A DNA stretch of 64,000 bases from Amborella trichopoda (taxonomy: Eukaryota > Streptophyta > Magnoliopsida > Amborellales > Amborellaceae). Position numbers and translations under genes: made by a program. The notes beneath the pieces were generated by a model. That model worked only from the letters and a program-made list of their open reading frames with translations. It searched no databases and was not told where the DNA came from. Below are positions 31,795-43,305 of the stretch, piece after piece. Position 1 is the first letter of the stretch. Every line of letters begins with the position of its first letter. The stretch lies in the NCBI RefSeq assembly GCF_000471905.2, contig NW_006499905.1:4407182-4471181 (forward strand), written 5' to 3'.

Positions 31795-32075
31795 GTTAGT
31801 ATGCGGCTAAGCCCGCATATGTAGAAATGCAGGCCCCTTAATAAAGTTATTTTTGAAATAGAATTCGATCCTATTTTTTAGAGAATATATAATCTTTAAT
31901 ATGAAGAACATTAATATGAAAAAATAAATAATTTTTGAAAACTAAAAATAATAATTCTATTAAAAAAACATTTGGACCGTTAGTTTCAATTGTTTTTAGA
32001 TCGACCACCTATTTTCATCCAACTTTAAGATGGATGCTTTATACCTTTGGACCACATATTGTACAAAGTGGATCT
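31795..32075 (-). repeat. inverted 'AGAATTATTATTTCT' MITE
   Basis: AAATAATAATTCTATTAAAA, CATTTGGACCGTTAGTTTCA and AAGATGGATGCTTTATACC mirror 318-535 and 47600-47850. Confidence 0.6.
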
Positions 32076-32388
32076 CAAAATGTATCTCCTTCATCACATG
32101 AAGAACTATTTCTTGAACTTTATCTTCTTCTGGAATTCTATCTTCTTCTTTAGCCAAGTATACCTCCATCTTCTTTTTTGGGTATTCATAATTACGATGC
32201 CTTGGTTATGTAAACTTGGGCATTCATAATTACGATGTCTTGGTTACGTAAACTTTGCAGTATCCTTTTTTTTTTTCATTAAATTTTGGTTGCCACAAAA
32301 CCTCTTTCTGGGTGTAAAATCATTTGTTAGTACTTGCTTGGTATTTAATTTCTACTTGTAAAGCAAGTTGGAAAGGTTCACTTAAAGT
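32076..32388. other. no recognisable feature
   Basis: Unassigned spacer beside the gag remnant. Confidence 0.4.
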
Positions 32389-32990
32389 TCATGGTCGATG
32401 TAGAAAAACGTCATCCCTAATAGTAAGTTGAAGGATATTGACATATCGAGCAACATTTTGTCTTTCCATTTCGTGGAGGTTATTTCGAACAACTAATTGA
32501 TAAAACTCTCCTATATAATCTTCTACTTTTTTCTCACTCTGTCGAAGATTTTTGGGTTCTTGAAAGAAAATTTGCTCATGATCCGCATAAAGAAAATTTT
32601 CTTTCAATTTTTGTTTCATGTTTTGCTGATCAATAATTTTTTCATTTCCCACTACGAAGTCGGGATTGTTGAACTTGCTCTCACCATGTTGCAATATCCC
32701 CGCGGAGCTTGGTAGCAATAAGTTTAACTTTGGTAGTAATAGGTTTAACTTTACGTTCCTCTAGCGATTCATTCCATTCAAAATAATTCTCAATGCACTC
32801 AACCATCAATAAAAACTTGGATGTGGAGCTTATCATGAAATTTCGGGAGATCAACTTTAATACCAAAATCTCGTGGTCGCTCTATAGGATGTGGATCTGG
32901 CCTGTAATCTTAGTTACGCTCGAAATCAATACCCTAGGTTTGTCGTTGGGCTACTGGTGCAGAATCAATAGTTGCGCCCATCTTCTTCAC
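32389..32990 (-). pseudogene. Ty3/gypsy retrotransposon gag remnant
   Basis: The minus strand reads FGIKVDLPKFHDKLHIQVF, then after shifts ENYFEWNESLEERKVK, ATKLRGDIATW, MKQKLKENFLY, NLRQSEKKVEDYIGEFYQL and ARYVNILQLTIRDDV. These are the ordered landmarks of the retrotransposon gag domain in plant Ty3/gypsy elements (IPxF...W...IE..F...KV...A..L...A..WW...F.....LRQ....V.EY..EF..L...RY..GL). At least two frameshifts and several stops make it non-functional. No pol region or LTR was found beside it. Confidence 0.8.
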
Positions 32991-33059
32991 GATGAACATT
33001 GAAGAAGATGAACATTGTTCTCCAACCGTTACATCCCCTGATTCATCTCACATACTTCG

Positions 33060-33185
33060 GTTTGAACATCCTCAATTTTCTATGGCTTGTCCTAGCGATT
33101 GGTTTGAACATCCTCAATTTTCTATGGCTTGTCCCAGCAATCGATTTGACCATATTCAATTTTCTATGGCTTGTCCCCCGCGATC
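33060..33185 (+). repeat. 42-bp tandem repeat in frame, three copies
   Basis: TTTGAACATCCTCAATTTTC then TATGGCTTGTCC starts at 33061, 33103 and 33145. The open frame at 32992-33375 would encode three FEHPQFSMACPSDW units. There is no other sign that the frame is a gene, and it partly overlaps the end of the gag remnant on the other strand. Confidence 0.85.
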
Positions 33186-33389
33186 AGTTCACAAGATCAA
33201 TTTTTATTCAATTCTCTATCATTTGAACATACTTTCTCTCTTTCCAATTTTTTTTCTTTCTTCATCCCCTTCTTCTTCTTTTTTCTTTCCTTACATCATC
33301 ATCCTATTTTATCTCTCCTCATATCTTAAAATATTTGGATTCCAACCTCCTATTTTATCTCTCCTCATATCTTAAAAGATTTGGATTCC

Positions 33390-35275
33390 AAAAAAATAGC
33401 GATTTGGGTTCCAACATGATAACTTCCCACCTCCTAAAAACCACCCTCTAGAAAATATCCCTACCATCACTTCCAATAATTTTAGCTAATCATGAAACTC
33501 TTTAAAAAAGACAAACGTTTGCCTACAGTGTTATTTGTTAAAAGATAAACATCACTACTAAAATCTATTTAAATATTTTTTACCTTATCTAAGACCAACG
33601 ATTTAGTCAACCGCAATCTTTCCCACAACTCACCCAGTACAAGAAAAGGTTTACCACCGCTACTAAGTTACCTATAAAAATTCCTAACTAATAAAAATAA
33701 AGAAAAAATAGATATTTGAATTTTCTAAATTTGTTATGTAGCAATACCCTAAGAAGGAACAGGTTGAAGAACACCATAGTTAGCAAATCAACGTTTTAAA
33801 TGTGATTTTTAAAAAAAATTGGAATTAAAAAACATTTTAACCTGCGCATTTTTCAAAAGAGCGTCAAAAAATCGTGTTTTTTCATGAAGAAATTTAATAT
33901 GCGATTTTTTAATTTTTATAATAAGTCATTTCAAAAAAATGTTTTTATTAATAATACTCCATGGGTACACAGAGAAAGAACAATGTAATAGAGAACATCT
34001 CAATGATGGGTACGTAGAGAGAGAGAAAGATAACCATCTCAAAGAAATTTGGAAAAAACAGAGATACATAAGTTTCAAAAATCCCCAAATTAAACTACAT
34101 CACAAATGCTTGATTAGTATAGAGATCCATGGGTATAGAGAGAGAGAAAAAGAGAACCATTGTTTGTAATGCATGCTTTAGAGAAAGAGAACCACTATTT
34201 ATATTGAAGTATAATTTAACATTAGCTTTTAAAAATCCTTAATTTTAACCTTCCAAAAAAAAGAAGGGAAAAATAGATTAGAGAAAACATAGGATGATAT
34301 GATAGAGAACTTTCAAATCACTGATTTAAAAGTCGCTAAAAAATCCCCAAATTTCTTGAGGAGATACATGTTACTGAGGAGATACATGTTAGATGTAATT
34401 TTTGTCATGGAAACATATTTCTTTAATGAGTAAGAGAAATTATTAAAACTAGTTCTATTTAATTGCTAACAAAAGTTCATGTCAGTTTTGCTAGAGTGCG
34501 TGTGCATTTTTCATTACTTCTATGGTTTTTAGACCACACGAGATGTGAGATTTTTATTTTATTTTTAAGAGTTATAAAAAAAAGGAACTCCAAAAGAGTA
34601 TCAAATATGAAAAAATGAGGGGTCGTTTACTTAAAATAAGAAATTTTTATTTTTAAAAGAGTTAAGATAAAATGAGCTCCAAAAAAAATATAGACCCTAA
34701 TAGAACTCAAGACCTCTTATAGACTCCCAAGACATAAGATTTTTCTTTAAAAGAGTTATTGAAAAAAGGGCTCCAAAATAATCCAAACCATTAAGAAAAA
34801 TAGAGTTAAAAAAACAATAGTCCCCCATGTAAATAGACCTCATTGGATTCCATGACCTGTTGGGGATAGATGCTAGCGTGGGAAGGCTACTTGATGAATA
34901 AAAACGGGCGTTTATATAAGAGTGAGTGATTTTCTTTAAAAAGAAAAGAGATTGATTGGGAGAGTTAATCGGACTCGTTCGAGTAAATCGTCTAAGTACT
35001 TTGGCCGAGTTGATTTTTTGAACCTTAATAGGAGACAAGGAACCTCAACGATCTTGAGAGCTATGGGGTCCAGTTTCGAATGCTAAGTCTAATCATGCGG
35101 CAATAAATTGATTGAACTGTGAAATTTTTACCTTTCATATTCCATTCAATCGAGTGTTTTCCTCTATAATTTCGTGACTGCAATTCTTATAAGGCCATGC
35201 ATAAAATTTTGGAGCCAATTACTTTTCTTTTCTTGCCTTTTCCCAATAAAAAGAGTTAAATGTGATATTTTCAAC
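33390..35275. other. gene-free AT-rich sequence
   Basis: No family recognised. Short repeated phrases (CATGGGTA.AGAGAGAGA at 33960, 34015 and 34130) suggest old local duplication. Confidence 0.4.
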
Positions 35276-35400
35276 AAAAATTGGGAATCATGCTCTTCCC
35301 AATTTGGGAATCATGCTCTTCCCAATTTGGGAATCATGCTTTTCCTTGTTTTCTTAGTCACCACATTTTCTCCCATTTGGGAATCATGCTTTTCCTTGTT
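35276..35400 (+). repeat. short tandem repeat, about 25 bp
   Basis: TTGGGAATCATGCTCTTCCC and variants occur four times between 35280 and 35396. Confidence 0.8.
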
Positions 35401-36305
35401 TTTGGGGAAAACTGCAGCTTACCCCTTGGGGTGTGCTACCGATTTCTCAGGGCAACATGATAGGTTTGCTACCGATTTCTCAGAAAAATGGGGTAACATA
35501 AGAACCCCTTCTCTTTCTATAACCTCATGATCCATTTCCCCCTCTCAATCTCTTTTTGCCAAAGCTCGAGTACGAGCTCTCTCCGGTTCTCATAATCGGT
35601 TGCGTTCTCAAGTTCCAGGCAGAGTTTTTTACTTCTACCTTTTTTCAAGCTTCCACTCGGATTCTCTGAAAAAACAGCTTTTCTCAATTGCCAAACAAAC
35701 TCTTAGAGGGCATGTATAGATAGCCAAAAGATAGTTTTTTTTTAACTTTTTTTTGGGTAAGTAGTTCGTTTAGGCTCTTAATTCTTTCGACTTAGCCCTG
35801 TGAGATCTTTAATTACAAGGACTCTTGCCAAGTCCAGTTTCCCTTGGTACCCGTAGACTCTAGCATAATGACCCAACTCGTTCACTAAAACCAAATCTCA
35901 CTTTTACTTTAGAGAAAAATTGAAGCAAACTTCCATCTTACAAAATCTTAATTGTTTCTATACAACTTCTCTTAAATCAGAAAAGAAAATAGAAAGAAAA
36001 GCGGTTCTCATATTTATATGACGATACCCAAAAATTTCGGGAGAAATGACCGTAACCCACGAAAGTAGAAAAGAGGGTATGAAACCGAGGAAAGAGCATT
36101 CAAACCTCTTCTAATGCAAAAGAAAAAAAAAACATAAAAGAGGAAGGAAAGGAAACTGGAAAAGAAATATACTTATATGAGTAGTATGAAGTATGGAGGA
36201 AAAGAAATGGAAAATAAAGATACTTAAATGAGTAGTATCCACATATTTTAGGAGAAAATGATTGTACCCACAAAAATAGGAAAGAGAGAGATTAGCCTCT
36301 CAAAA
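35401..36305. other. no recognisable feature
   Basis: Unassigned sequence; a plus-strand frame at 35174-35530 covers the short tandem repeat and is not convincing. Confidence 0.4.
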
Positions 36306-36630
36306 CTAGGGTTGGTAACGGGCTGGGCCAGTCCTAGCCCAGCCGTAGACCCCATAGGGCTGGGCCAGCCTGGCAAAGGCCCTAGCCCAAGCCTGGCCCT
36401 AACCCCATTAGGGTCAGGTTGGGCAATATAAAATCAAAAAACATAAAAAGAAAAAAATATATTTAAAAAGAAAAAAGGGCCTGGCCGGGCCGAATCAGGA
36501 TGGCCATGCCCATGCCCAGCATAGCCCTACTCTCATGTTGTGTTTGCTCGGCCCTCAGGCCACAGTTTATAGCCCATGACTACTTTTTTTGGGGCCAGGC
36601 CACCAGGTCCATTGTTACCCTTACTCTACA
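36306..36630. mobile_element. GC-rich hAT-like MITE
   Basis: The left end TAGGGTTGGTAACGGGCTGG and the reverse complement of the right end, TAAGGGTAACAATGGACCTG, are similar. The body is rich in GGGCTGGGCC and GCCTGGCC, typical of plant hAT MITEs. The target duplication is not clean. Confidence 0.45.
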
Positions 36631-36724
36631 TCTCATTTCCTACCATATATTCTCTTTTAACTGCTACCCTGTCTATTCTCATTGTATCCATCCCAAACCT
36701 TATCTCTATTCTACTTAATTTGCC

Positions 36725-37600
36725 ACTTTTTTTTTTTTAACAAAGATACGTATTTTTAATTAATTAAAATAGAGTTACAAATCATTTATCAAAACAGAAC
36801 AGACGAAACTAGGAACGAATCCACATGATAAAAGCTTACTGCCGAAGACATGTTAAGTTCATCACATGTAACCACATGGATCTAAGACTCTGGGGTGGTC
36901 TCAATATCGTATTACACCAACTAATGGCATCAAAGGAATCAGCTTCATTAATCAAATGAAAAAAGTTTATATAAGGGTGCAACCTTAAAATGTAGAATCA
37001 CATATACACCTCAAAACTCCACCAAAAAGGTTGTTTTAATGTTGAAAAACTCTCGAATTGACCATCTCAAAATCAAGATGTATGAATATGAAAAAAAAAA
37101 TGAGATTTTGAGTCCCAGAAATAGTGCAACTTGCAACACATTATCTAGACCATCTATTATCAAGATTGTCATATATTTATAGATCTACTTGATTTTAATC
37201 ATTTTTTGAGTTTAAAATTTTATAATTATATATAAAAATAGATTTTTCAGATAATCCTAAGATTTTTTTATACCAAAATCACATGTTATAATAAAATTTG
37301 GAAGTGCACCTTAATTGGATTGTTTAAGGTTGCAACCTTACCGAAACCGCACCCTAATCAAAATATCACCCAGGCAGGCAGCTTTCTTTCCAAATTAAAA
37401 CCCCTTCCACAAGAGAGGCAATTTCAGCATGATTTGCATATACAAAATCACACAGACCAGCATAATAGAAAATAACGATACTCTCACTAATGCTACAATA
37501 CCACCCACTCCTTCCACCCCTGGGTTACCAAGTGATGATCCATCAAAGTTCAAACTTAAAACACCCTGCTACAGGCGGCTGCTTGGTCTAACCTTTTGGA
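36725..37600 (-). pseudogene. LINE RNase H region split by a MITE
   Basis: Minus-strand reading gives LNFDGSSLGNPGVEGVGGIV, then in another frame NHAEIASLVEGVLIWKES. After the MITE at 36965-37358 it continues LINEADSFDAISWC, ILRPPQSL and a stop, followed by a poly-A (T-run at 36728-36739). This is the RNase H domain of a plant L1 element in the right order. Confidence 0.7.
36965..37358 (+). repeat. MITE with 'GGTTGCAACC' ends, inserted in a LINE
   Basis: It starts TTTATATAAGGGTGCAACCT and ends TTAAGGTTGCAACCTTACCG then AAACCGCACC. The body resembles the 'AGAGCC' family (CAAAATCAAGATGTATGAAT). Close relative at 38833-39172. Confidence 0.65.
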
Positions 37601-37844
37601 AATGGAGAGAAATGAAGTTTGCCATATTAAGCACAATGTCTACTCTAGATGTGACATTTACCCTTAGATGTGGCACAAATTTCACCCCCACATAAACTTG
37701 AAGAAGAGATATACTAGATAGATCTAATACTTATTTTTTCCAACCCATCCTTTAGCATATTCCCTAACATTATCCAACCTCTAATTTCTCTTAAACTCCA
37801 TCTTCAAGCATGCACCCCTACGCCTATCCAATCACTTAAAAGAC
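37601..37844. other. no recognisable feature
   Basis: Possibly the more degraded 5' part of the LINE. Confidence 0.3.
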
Positions 37845-38025
37845 CATTTATTTTTGTTATAAAGAGGTTACAAACACTCTTGTTAGTGTGTTATTGACTA
37901 AACTCAAAATTCAAAAAAAAAAATTTCAAACTTTGAGATACACCCCACCCCAAGTCATATGATATGAGTTAGAGTAATTGTGACCTCTATGTAACAAATA
38001 CAAAGATCTTATAGTTTCCATCCCA
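37845..38025 (+). repeat. 'GACCATTTATCTTT' family MITE
   Basis: GACCATTTATTTTTGTTATA then AAGAGGTTACAA on the left, GTAATTGTGACCTCTATGTA on the right. Confidence 0.5.
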
Positions 38026-38454
38026 AACTTGGGTGAAGAAAAGTGTGATGCTTTCTCTTTTTTTTTCTGTTCTTTCTATTGAAGTCCTTGCAATATTCAT
38101 TGAAGCAAAAGCACCATAAAAAATCCCCAAATCTGGGCATGCTCGACCTAACCTGGCTTGAAAACATTTTTGTCGAGCCTGACCCAGCCCGGTCCGAAAA
38201 TCTTATGGGTTTTCCTTTAACCCAAACATATCTGTCTCTCTAACGCCACTCTTCTCCTACATTCATGTCACCGAGATGGGAACTTCTTCCACCACTGTAC
38301 TGGCTTCAAGATTGCAATCCCTTTCCAATTGCAAGTTAGCCTCTTTCCCTCTCTTCCGCAGCTTTAATTTTCTAGAGTGACTCATAGAGTTCGATAACGG
38401 AGCTATTATTCCTGGAGGACATTTTGACGGGAGGGAAAGTTACAGCTATGGTGA
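38026..38454. other. unassigned; short GC-rich hAT-like phrase
   Basis: CTGACCCAGCCCGGTCCG near 38180 resembles the ends of GC-rich hAT MITEs. Confidence 0.3.
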
Positions 38455-38727
38455 GCTTTCCTCAAGGCTCGCAATGGGCCAGGCCCAAAGAAATTACGGC
38501 CTGGGCCACAAAAGGGTGCCCTAGGGCCTGGCTGCAGCCAAGCCATGGAGGGCCAACCAGGCCCAGCCCGCCCTTTGTGCTCTAGTTTTTCTTTAATTTT
38601 TTTCTTAGTTTCACTATGAGGATATTAGGGTCAGTTGGGGCACAGCCTCTTTAGCCCGTTCAGGATCGAGCCGGCTAAGGCCAAGGTAGGACCAGCCCAA
38701 GCCTGGCCCGTTGCCAACTCTATATTT
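38455..38727. mobile_element. GC-rich hAT-like MITE
   Basis: The left end CAAGGCTCGCAATGGGCCAG and the reverse complement of the right end, TAGAGTTGGCAACGGGCCAG, share most positions. Flanks GCTTTCCT and TATTTCCT could be an imperfect 8-bp target duplication. Confidence 0.55.
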
Positions 38728-38832
38728 CCTATGGCTTTTATGGGTGATGATGGAAGGGAAAGCGTTGAGTTTGGAGAGAGAGGATTAGCTTATTTGAAGA
38801 GCTAGATGTTTATAGGAGTTTTATTGGAGGAA

Positions 38833-39172
38833 AAAGCTTATATAAGGATGCAACCTTATACTGTAGAACTTTAGATGCCTCTCAAAAATCCATCGAAAAA
38901 GGTAGTTTTAATGTTGAAAAACCCTTTGATTGATCATCTCAACATCGAGATGTATGACTATGAAAAATAAAAAGATTTTAAATCTCAAAAATAATGCGTT
39001 TTACAACATATTCTCTACACCATCCACTTTCAAGATATGTTTATAGATCTACTTGATTTTAACCATTTTTGAAATTTAAAATTTTATAATTAGATATAAA
39101 AATAGATTTTGAGATAATCCTAAGAACATTTTACATCAAAATGATATACATGATAACATTTGAAAGTGTACC
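38833..39172 (+). repeat. MITE, relative of 36965-37358
   Basis: Matches in order: TATATAAGGATGCAACCTTA, CGACATC-like block as AACATCGAGATGTATGACTA, TTATAGATCTACTTGATTTT, TTTGAAAGTGTACCTTAC. Confidence 0.6.
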
Positions 39173-40498
39173 TTACCTCTACACCTACGAATGCATCCAT
39201 ATGCAAATTGCCCTTTAATGGAAAGAGAGATCCAACACAAAATGAAGGCAATCCAGCACTACGGGTATTTCATCAAAAAAAAAACAAAAATATGGACTTT
39301 TTTTTTCACTTAAGGGTACTTGCTAAAACAAATTCAATTTGGGGTAAAAGTACCAAAAAAAACTTGGTTGAGAGCATGTTGTCTACAAAATCTCCTTTTA
39401 GTGGATTTTTGTAAATTTTACATCTTTTTAAGTGATTGAGATAAAAGATGAGTGATAAGACAAGACCAAAAGAAATTTAAAATTGAATGATTCAAAAAAA
39501 TTTAAATGTGGTACTAATAAACGATAAGAAGATAGAATAGACTTAAGTAGACTGATCATGTATGACACCAACCTAGTACAATACCTATTAAGAAATACGA
39601 GTTCATTAAATTAGAAAGATTAAAAAAAGCACAAGGTAAATCTAAAACGACATAGTTAAAAATAGTTTAAAAAGATTGAGGGACATAATATCTCACTGAG
39701 AATATGGCTTTTAATAGAGCTGAATGGCATTCTTGAATTTTTATAATCGATCCCAAATAATTGAAATAAAGGCTATGATATTGGAAAAACCTCTGATGAT
39801 GGTGAGATAAAGATATTTTATTTGATGATTGTACTAGGGTTTTTATTGAAGAGAGGTCTTTTTATTTGACATGAGTTTGGTTTTTAGTGAGAGAACAGAG
39901 ATTCCAAAGAGTAAGTCTAGGGGCCTCTTGAAGGGCCGAAGATTTGTGGGTATTTTTTCTTGCCGAGAGGGAGAAGCAGCCATCATTGCCCGCGTGAGAG
40001 AGAGGCAAGGTAGGGCGCTCAGGCTGTCCGGCTAGAGAGAGAGAGATGAGACACTTCTAGAGTACGGGCTTTTGAGCCGTGGCCGGGTTGGTCAGTGCAT
40101 GGCTCAATCCCACCCCAAATAAAGGACGTTTGTTAACGGGGCCGGGCCCAGCCAGAAGGAAGCCCAACAAATGGCCAGAATCCGGCCGAACTCCGGACGC
40201 AATCTCAAAGCCCCGGACCATTGACACCCCTACACAAACAAGACGCACTGAAAGAATACCACTTACAAGTACATTGGCAGCAATTTTCATCAATTTGGAT
40301 GCATTTTAGCCAAGGTGTTTGCCAACACGCCCTCCAAGAACTTTTTTCTGCTCTATGTTTAATTTGAGTGTCAATGAAATTTTAGAGAGAACCATACAAT
40401 GGGATATACAGATACTGGCAAAAAAGACACTAATAATGCAAATAAATACACCCAAATGCAAAAATTTATTTATACTCACGCTTAGGAGACTTGCTCAT
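39173..40498. other. 3' flank of the kinase gene; hAT-like fragment at 40060-40240
   Basis: No gene recognised. GGCCGGGCCCAGCC, GGCCAGAATCCGGCCGAACT and CCCCGGACCATTGACACCCC near 40140-40235 look like the right side of a plant hAT MITE. The rest is unassigned. Confidence 0.4.
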
Positions 40499-43259
40499 TT
40501 AATCCTCACATGAGACTCTCTTTGTTTTCTCTCTTTCCCAATAAGCAGCCCTCAAAGCTTCATCAGAGAGCTTGTCGTTAAGTATTGGGCCACTGTACTG
40601 GGGCTGCTCATTCCACATTCTCCCACTTCGACTCCCAACTGAAGCTGTTTCATAACTAGGCGTGGATGCATAGTTCGAATCCATAATCACATCACCCTCA
40701 AGAATCCGAAGCACCTTATTTCCAAAAAACAAGGTCAAAAGTTTAGCTTCTCTTTCTAGGATTATGATCAGAGACCTTTTACAACTTACTATTATAGTCA
40801 ATGTGCAAAATCGATGCGAAGCCCCTGATTTTCAACAGCAATACTCATAAGAAACAACAATAATTATAATAGGAGCCACCATTCTAAAACATGTTTTCAC
40901 TGCACTGGTTGTGTTTTCTATATTCTCACCAGTATTTTGGGCAGGACTAGCAAATACAAGGGTTATAAGAGATTATCATATTGGTCTTCCTAAAACTTTA
41001 AGGGCCTGTAGTATAGCGCAAAAGTCGCTGATATGGTAGACACAAAAGTGTCCTTTTTGTGTAGCGTTTTGATGTGGAGTGCTTTATTCCAGCTATGTGG
41101 CTCATTTTGCAAGATAATGACAAATTCTGGATTGGGGTAAAACTCCAAAAAGCTGCTTTCACACATCCGAAGCGCTTTATCCACACGATACAAACAGGCC
41201 CCCTAAGTCCAAACATTTTCTTACTTCGACATCTCTCTCTCTCTCTCTCTCTCTCTAGAGAAAAGCTTGTAGGTAGGCCATATCTAGCCTAAGAAACATA
41301 GATCAAAAGTGATCATAAAATTGAAATTGACATAAGTTGGTGATATTGGAACCAAATTTTCTAATTTATGCAACAACAAAGATTCACTTCTTTTTTTTGG
41401 CCCCTGGACGGCTTCACGGTACCAGCGCATTGAGAGGTCAGCGACTCCAGTAACTTATCTTGCACAAATGAGTCCAAGTTTCACAAAGCCAAAACATGCA
41501 GCCATAGAAATTTCTATTCTTTCATATATACAACCTCTAGCTCCAAAAAAGGTGACCATCTTTTATAATTTTCTTTATTACTAGTTTTAAATTTTTTATT
41601 TCTATACATACTCCAATAATTTCAAAGAAAAAAAAAGATGGACGAATGAATTTTATTAGTAGTATTTTTAACCATTCATAACTTCAATGACTTTTTACTT
41701 TTCTCAAAAGATCATAAAGAAGCTCTAACCTGAGACATGCGAGGCCTCGAATAGGGGTCTTTCCGAATACATAACGAGGCAGCATGAAGCATGCAGTAGA
41801 CCTCTTGTTCAGAATAACGGTTCTCAAGTCGTGGATCCACCAGCTCTTCTACCGCATATTCCTCCAATAGGGGACGAGCCTGCTTAGAAGAAAAGCCGAG
41901 AAGACAGGAGAAAGGTAAAAGGGAAATCACTGTCAACAAGTTTGTAGTAAATATTGAGTTTTGCAAACATGAATTGCATTTTCAGTTTGGGAAGAGAAAC
42001 AAAAGTCATTCTGCTTCTATGGGTTTGCAAGAAACATAATAGCCTTCCAAACATAAACTTGGGTTTTGGGGATGGGCCCTTAAGTAAATAAAAGAGAGGG
42101 ATTTTAATAATGATAAGAATAAAAAAAAAAGTTCTGATCATTTTACAGGAGTTCTGATAATATTACAATAATATTACAATAATATAAGTAAAAAAAAAAG
42201 TTCTGATCATATTACAATAATATAAGTGGCATAGAAAAGGAAGGCAAAATCTCTCTCTCTCTCTCTCTCTCAAACACACACACACACACAACATGATGGT
42301 TGTTTTCACATAAGAAAGTTCTGATCATTTTACAAGAGTTAGAACTAACTGGGCATTAGCACAAGAGTTTAACTCCATCGGAATTCTTAAAGTTTCTCTA
42401 GTTTTTCTTGTTTCATACCCATTCTGTGAGGCATTGCTGGCCTTTAGGCCTGTTGATATCAACAGCTTTGCGTCCAGTAACAAGCTCCACAAGAACCACA
42501 CCAAAGGAGTATACATCCGCTTTCTCTGTGATCTGTCCACTTTGAGCATACTCTGGTGCTAGATACCTTCATCACAAGAAGGGAATCAATTAATACCCTT
42601 ACAGAGAAAGACAGAGACAGAGAGCGAGAGAGGGTGAGAGTCCCATCTAATTACCCAAATGTCCCAATTACTCGAGTCTCTACACCAAGGTCACCATCTG
42701 GCTGCCACCTTGCAAGGCCGAAATCTCCAACCTAAAAAGACATTAGATAACTGTCAACCACAAGAGAAAATAGGGACACATTCAGGAAAATACAGCAATA
42801 AAATCTATCCATGAAACAGATCTGCAAATTCATAACATCATTTGTATATAACAGTGCATTTACTGAATATATAAATTTAGTTTTTCGACTTCACATACCA
42901 GATTCTTTTAAATCTTGTATGTGGAGTCATTATCTTTCGCTGAGCATGTAAAAATGGGTGAGATTTGACCCCACATGAAGAGGTGGCAAAATCATTCATC
43001 ATAACCTGCCACCTACACATAAGATGTTGCAAAAACAAAAACTCCCTCCTTTTCTCCCACCTAACAGAACAATTTTGTTTATGAAATAAAAAAAACAAAA
43101 AGAATTGAAGAAAAGATAGCAGGTCAAGGAGCCTCACAGATGTTCAAAAAAGATGACCAAACAACTTCTACTGAAAATATAGTGCTCGATAACCCTTAAG
43201 GGATTTAAGCACTTTTGATGATAATCTTCAAATATATACCGTTTTGAAGTGTTAATCTT

Positions 43260-43305
<46 letters not shown>

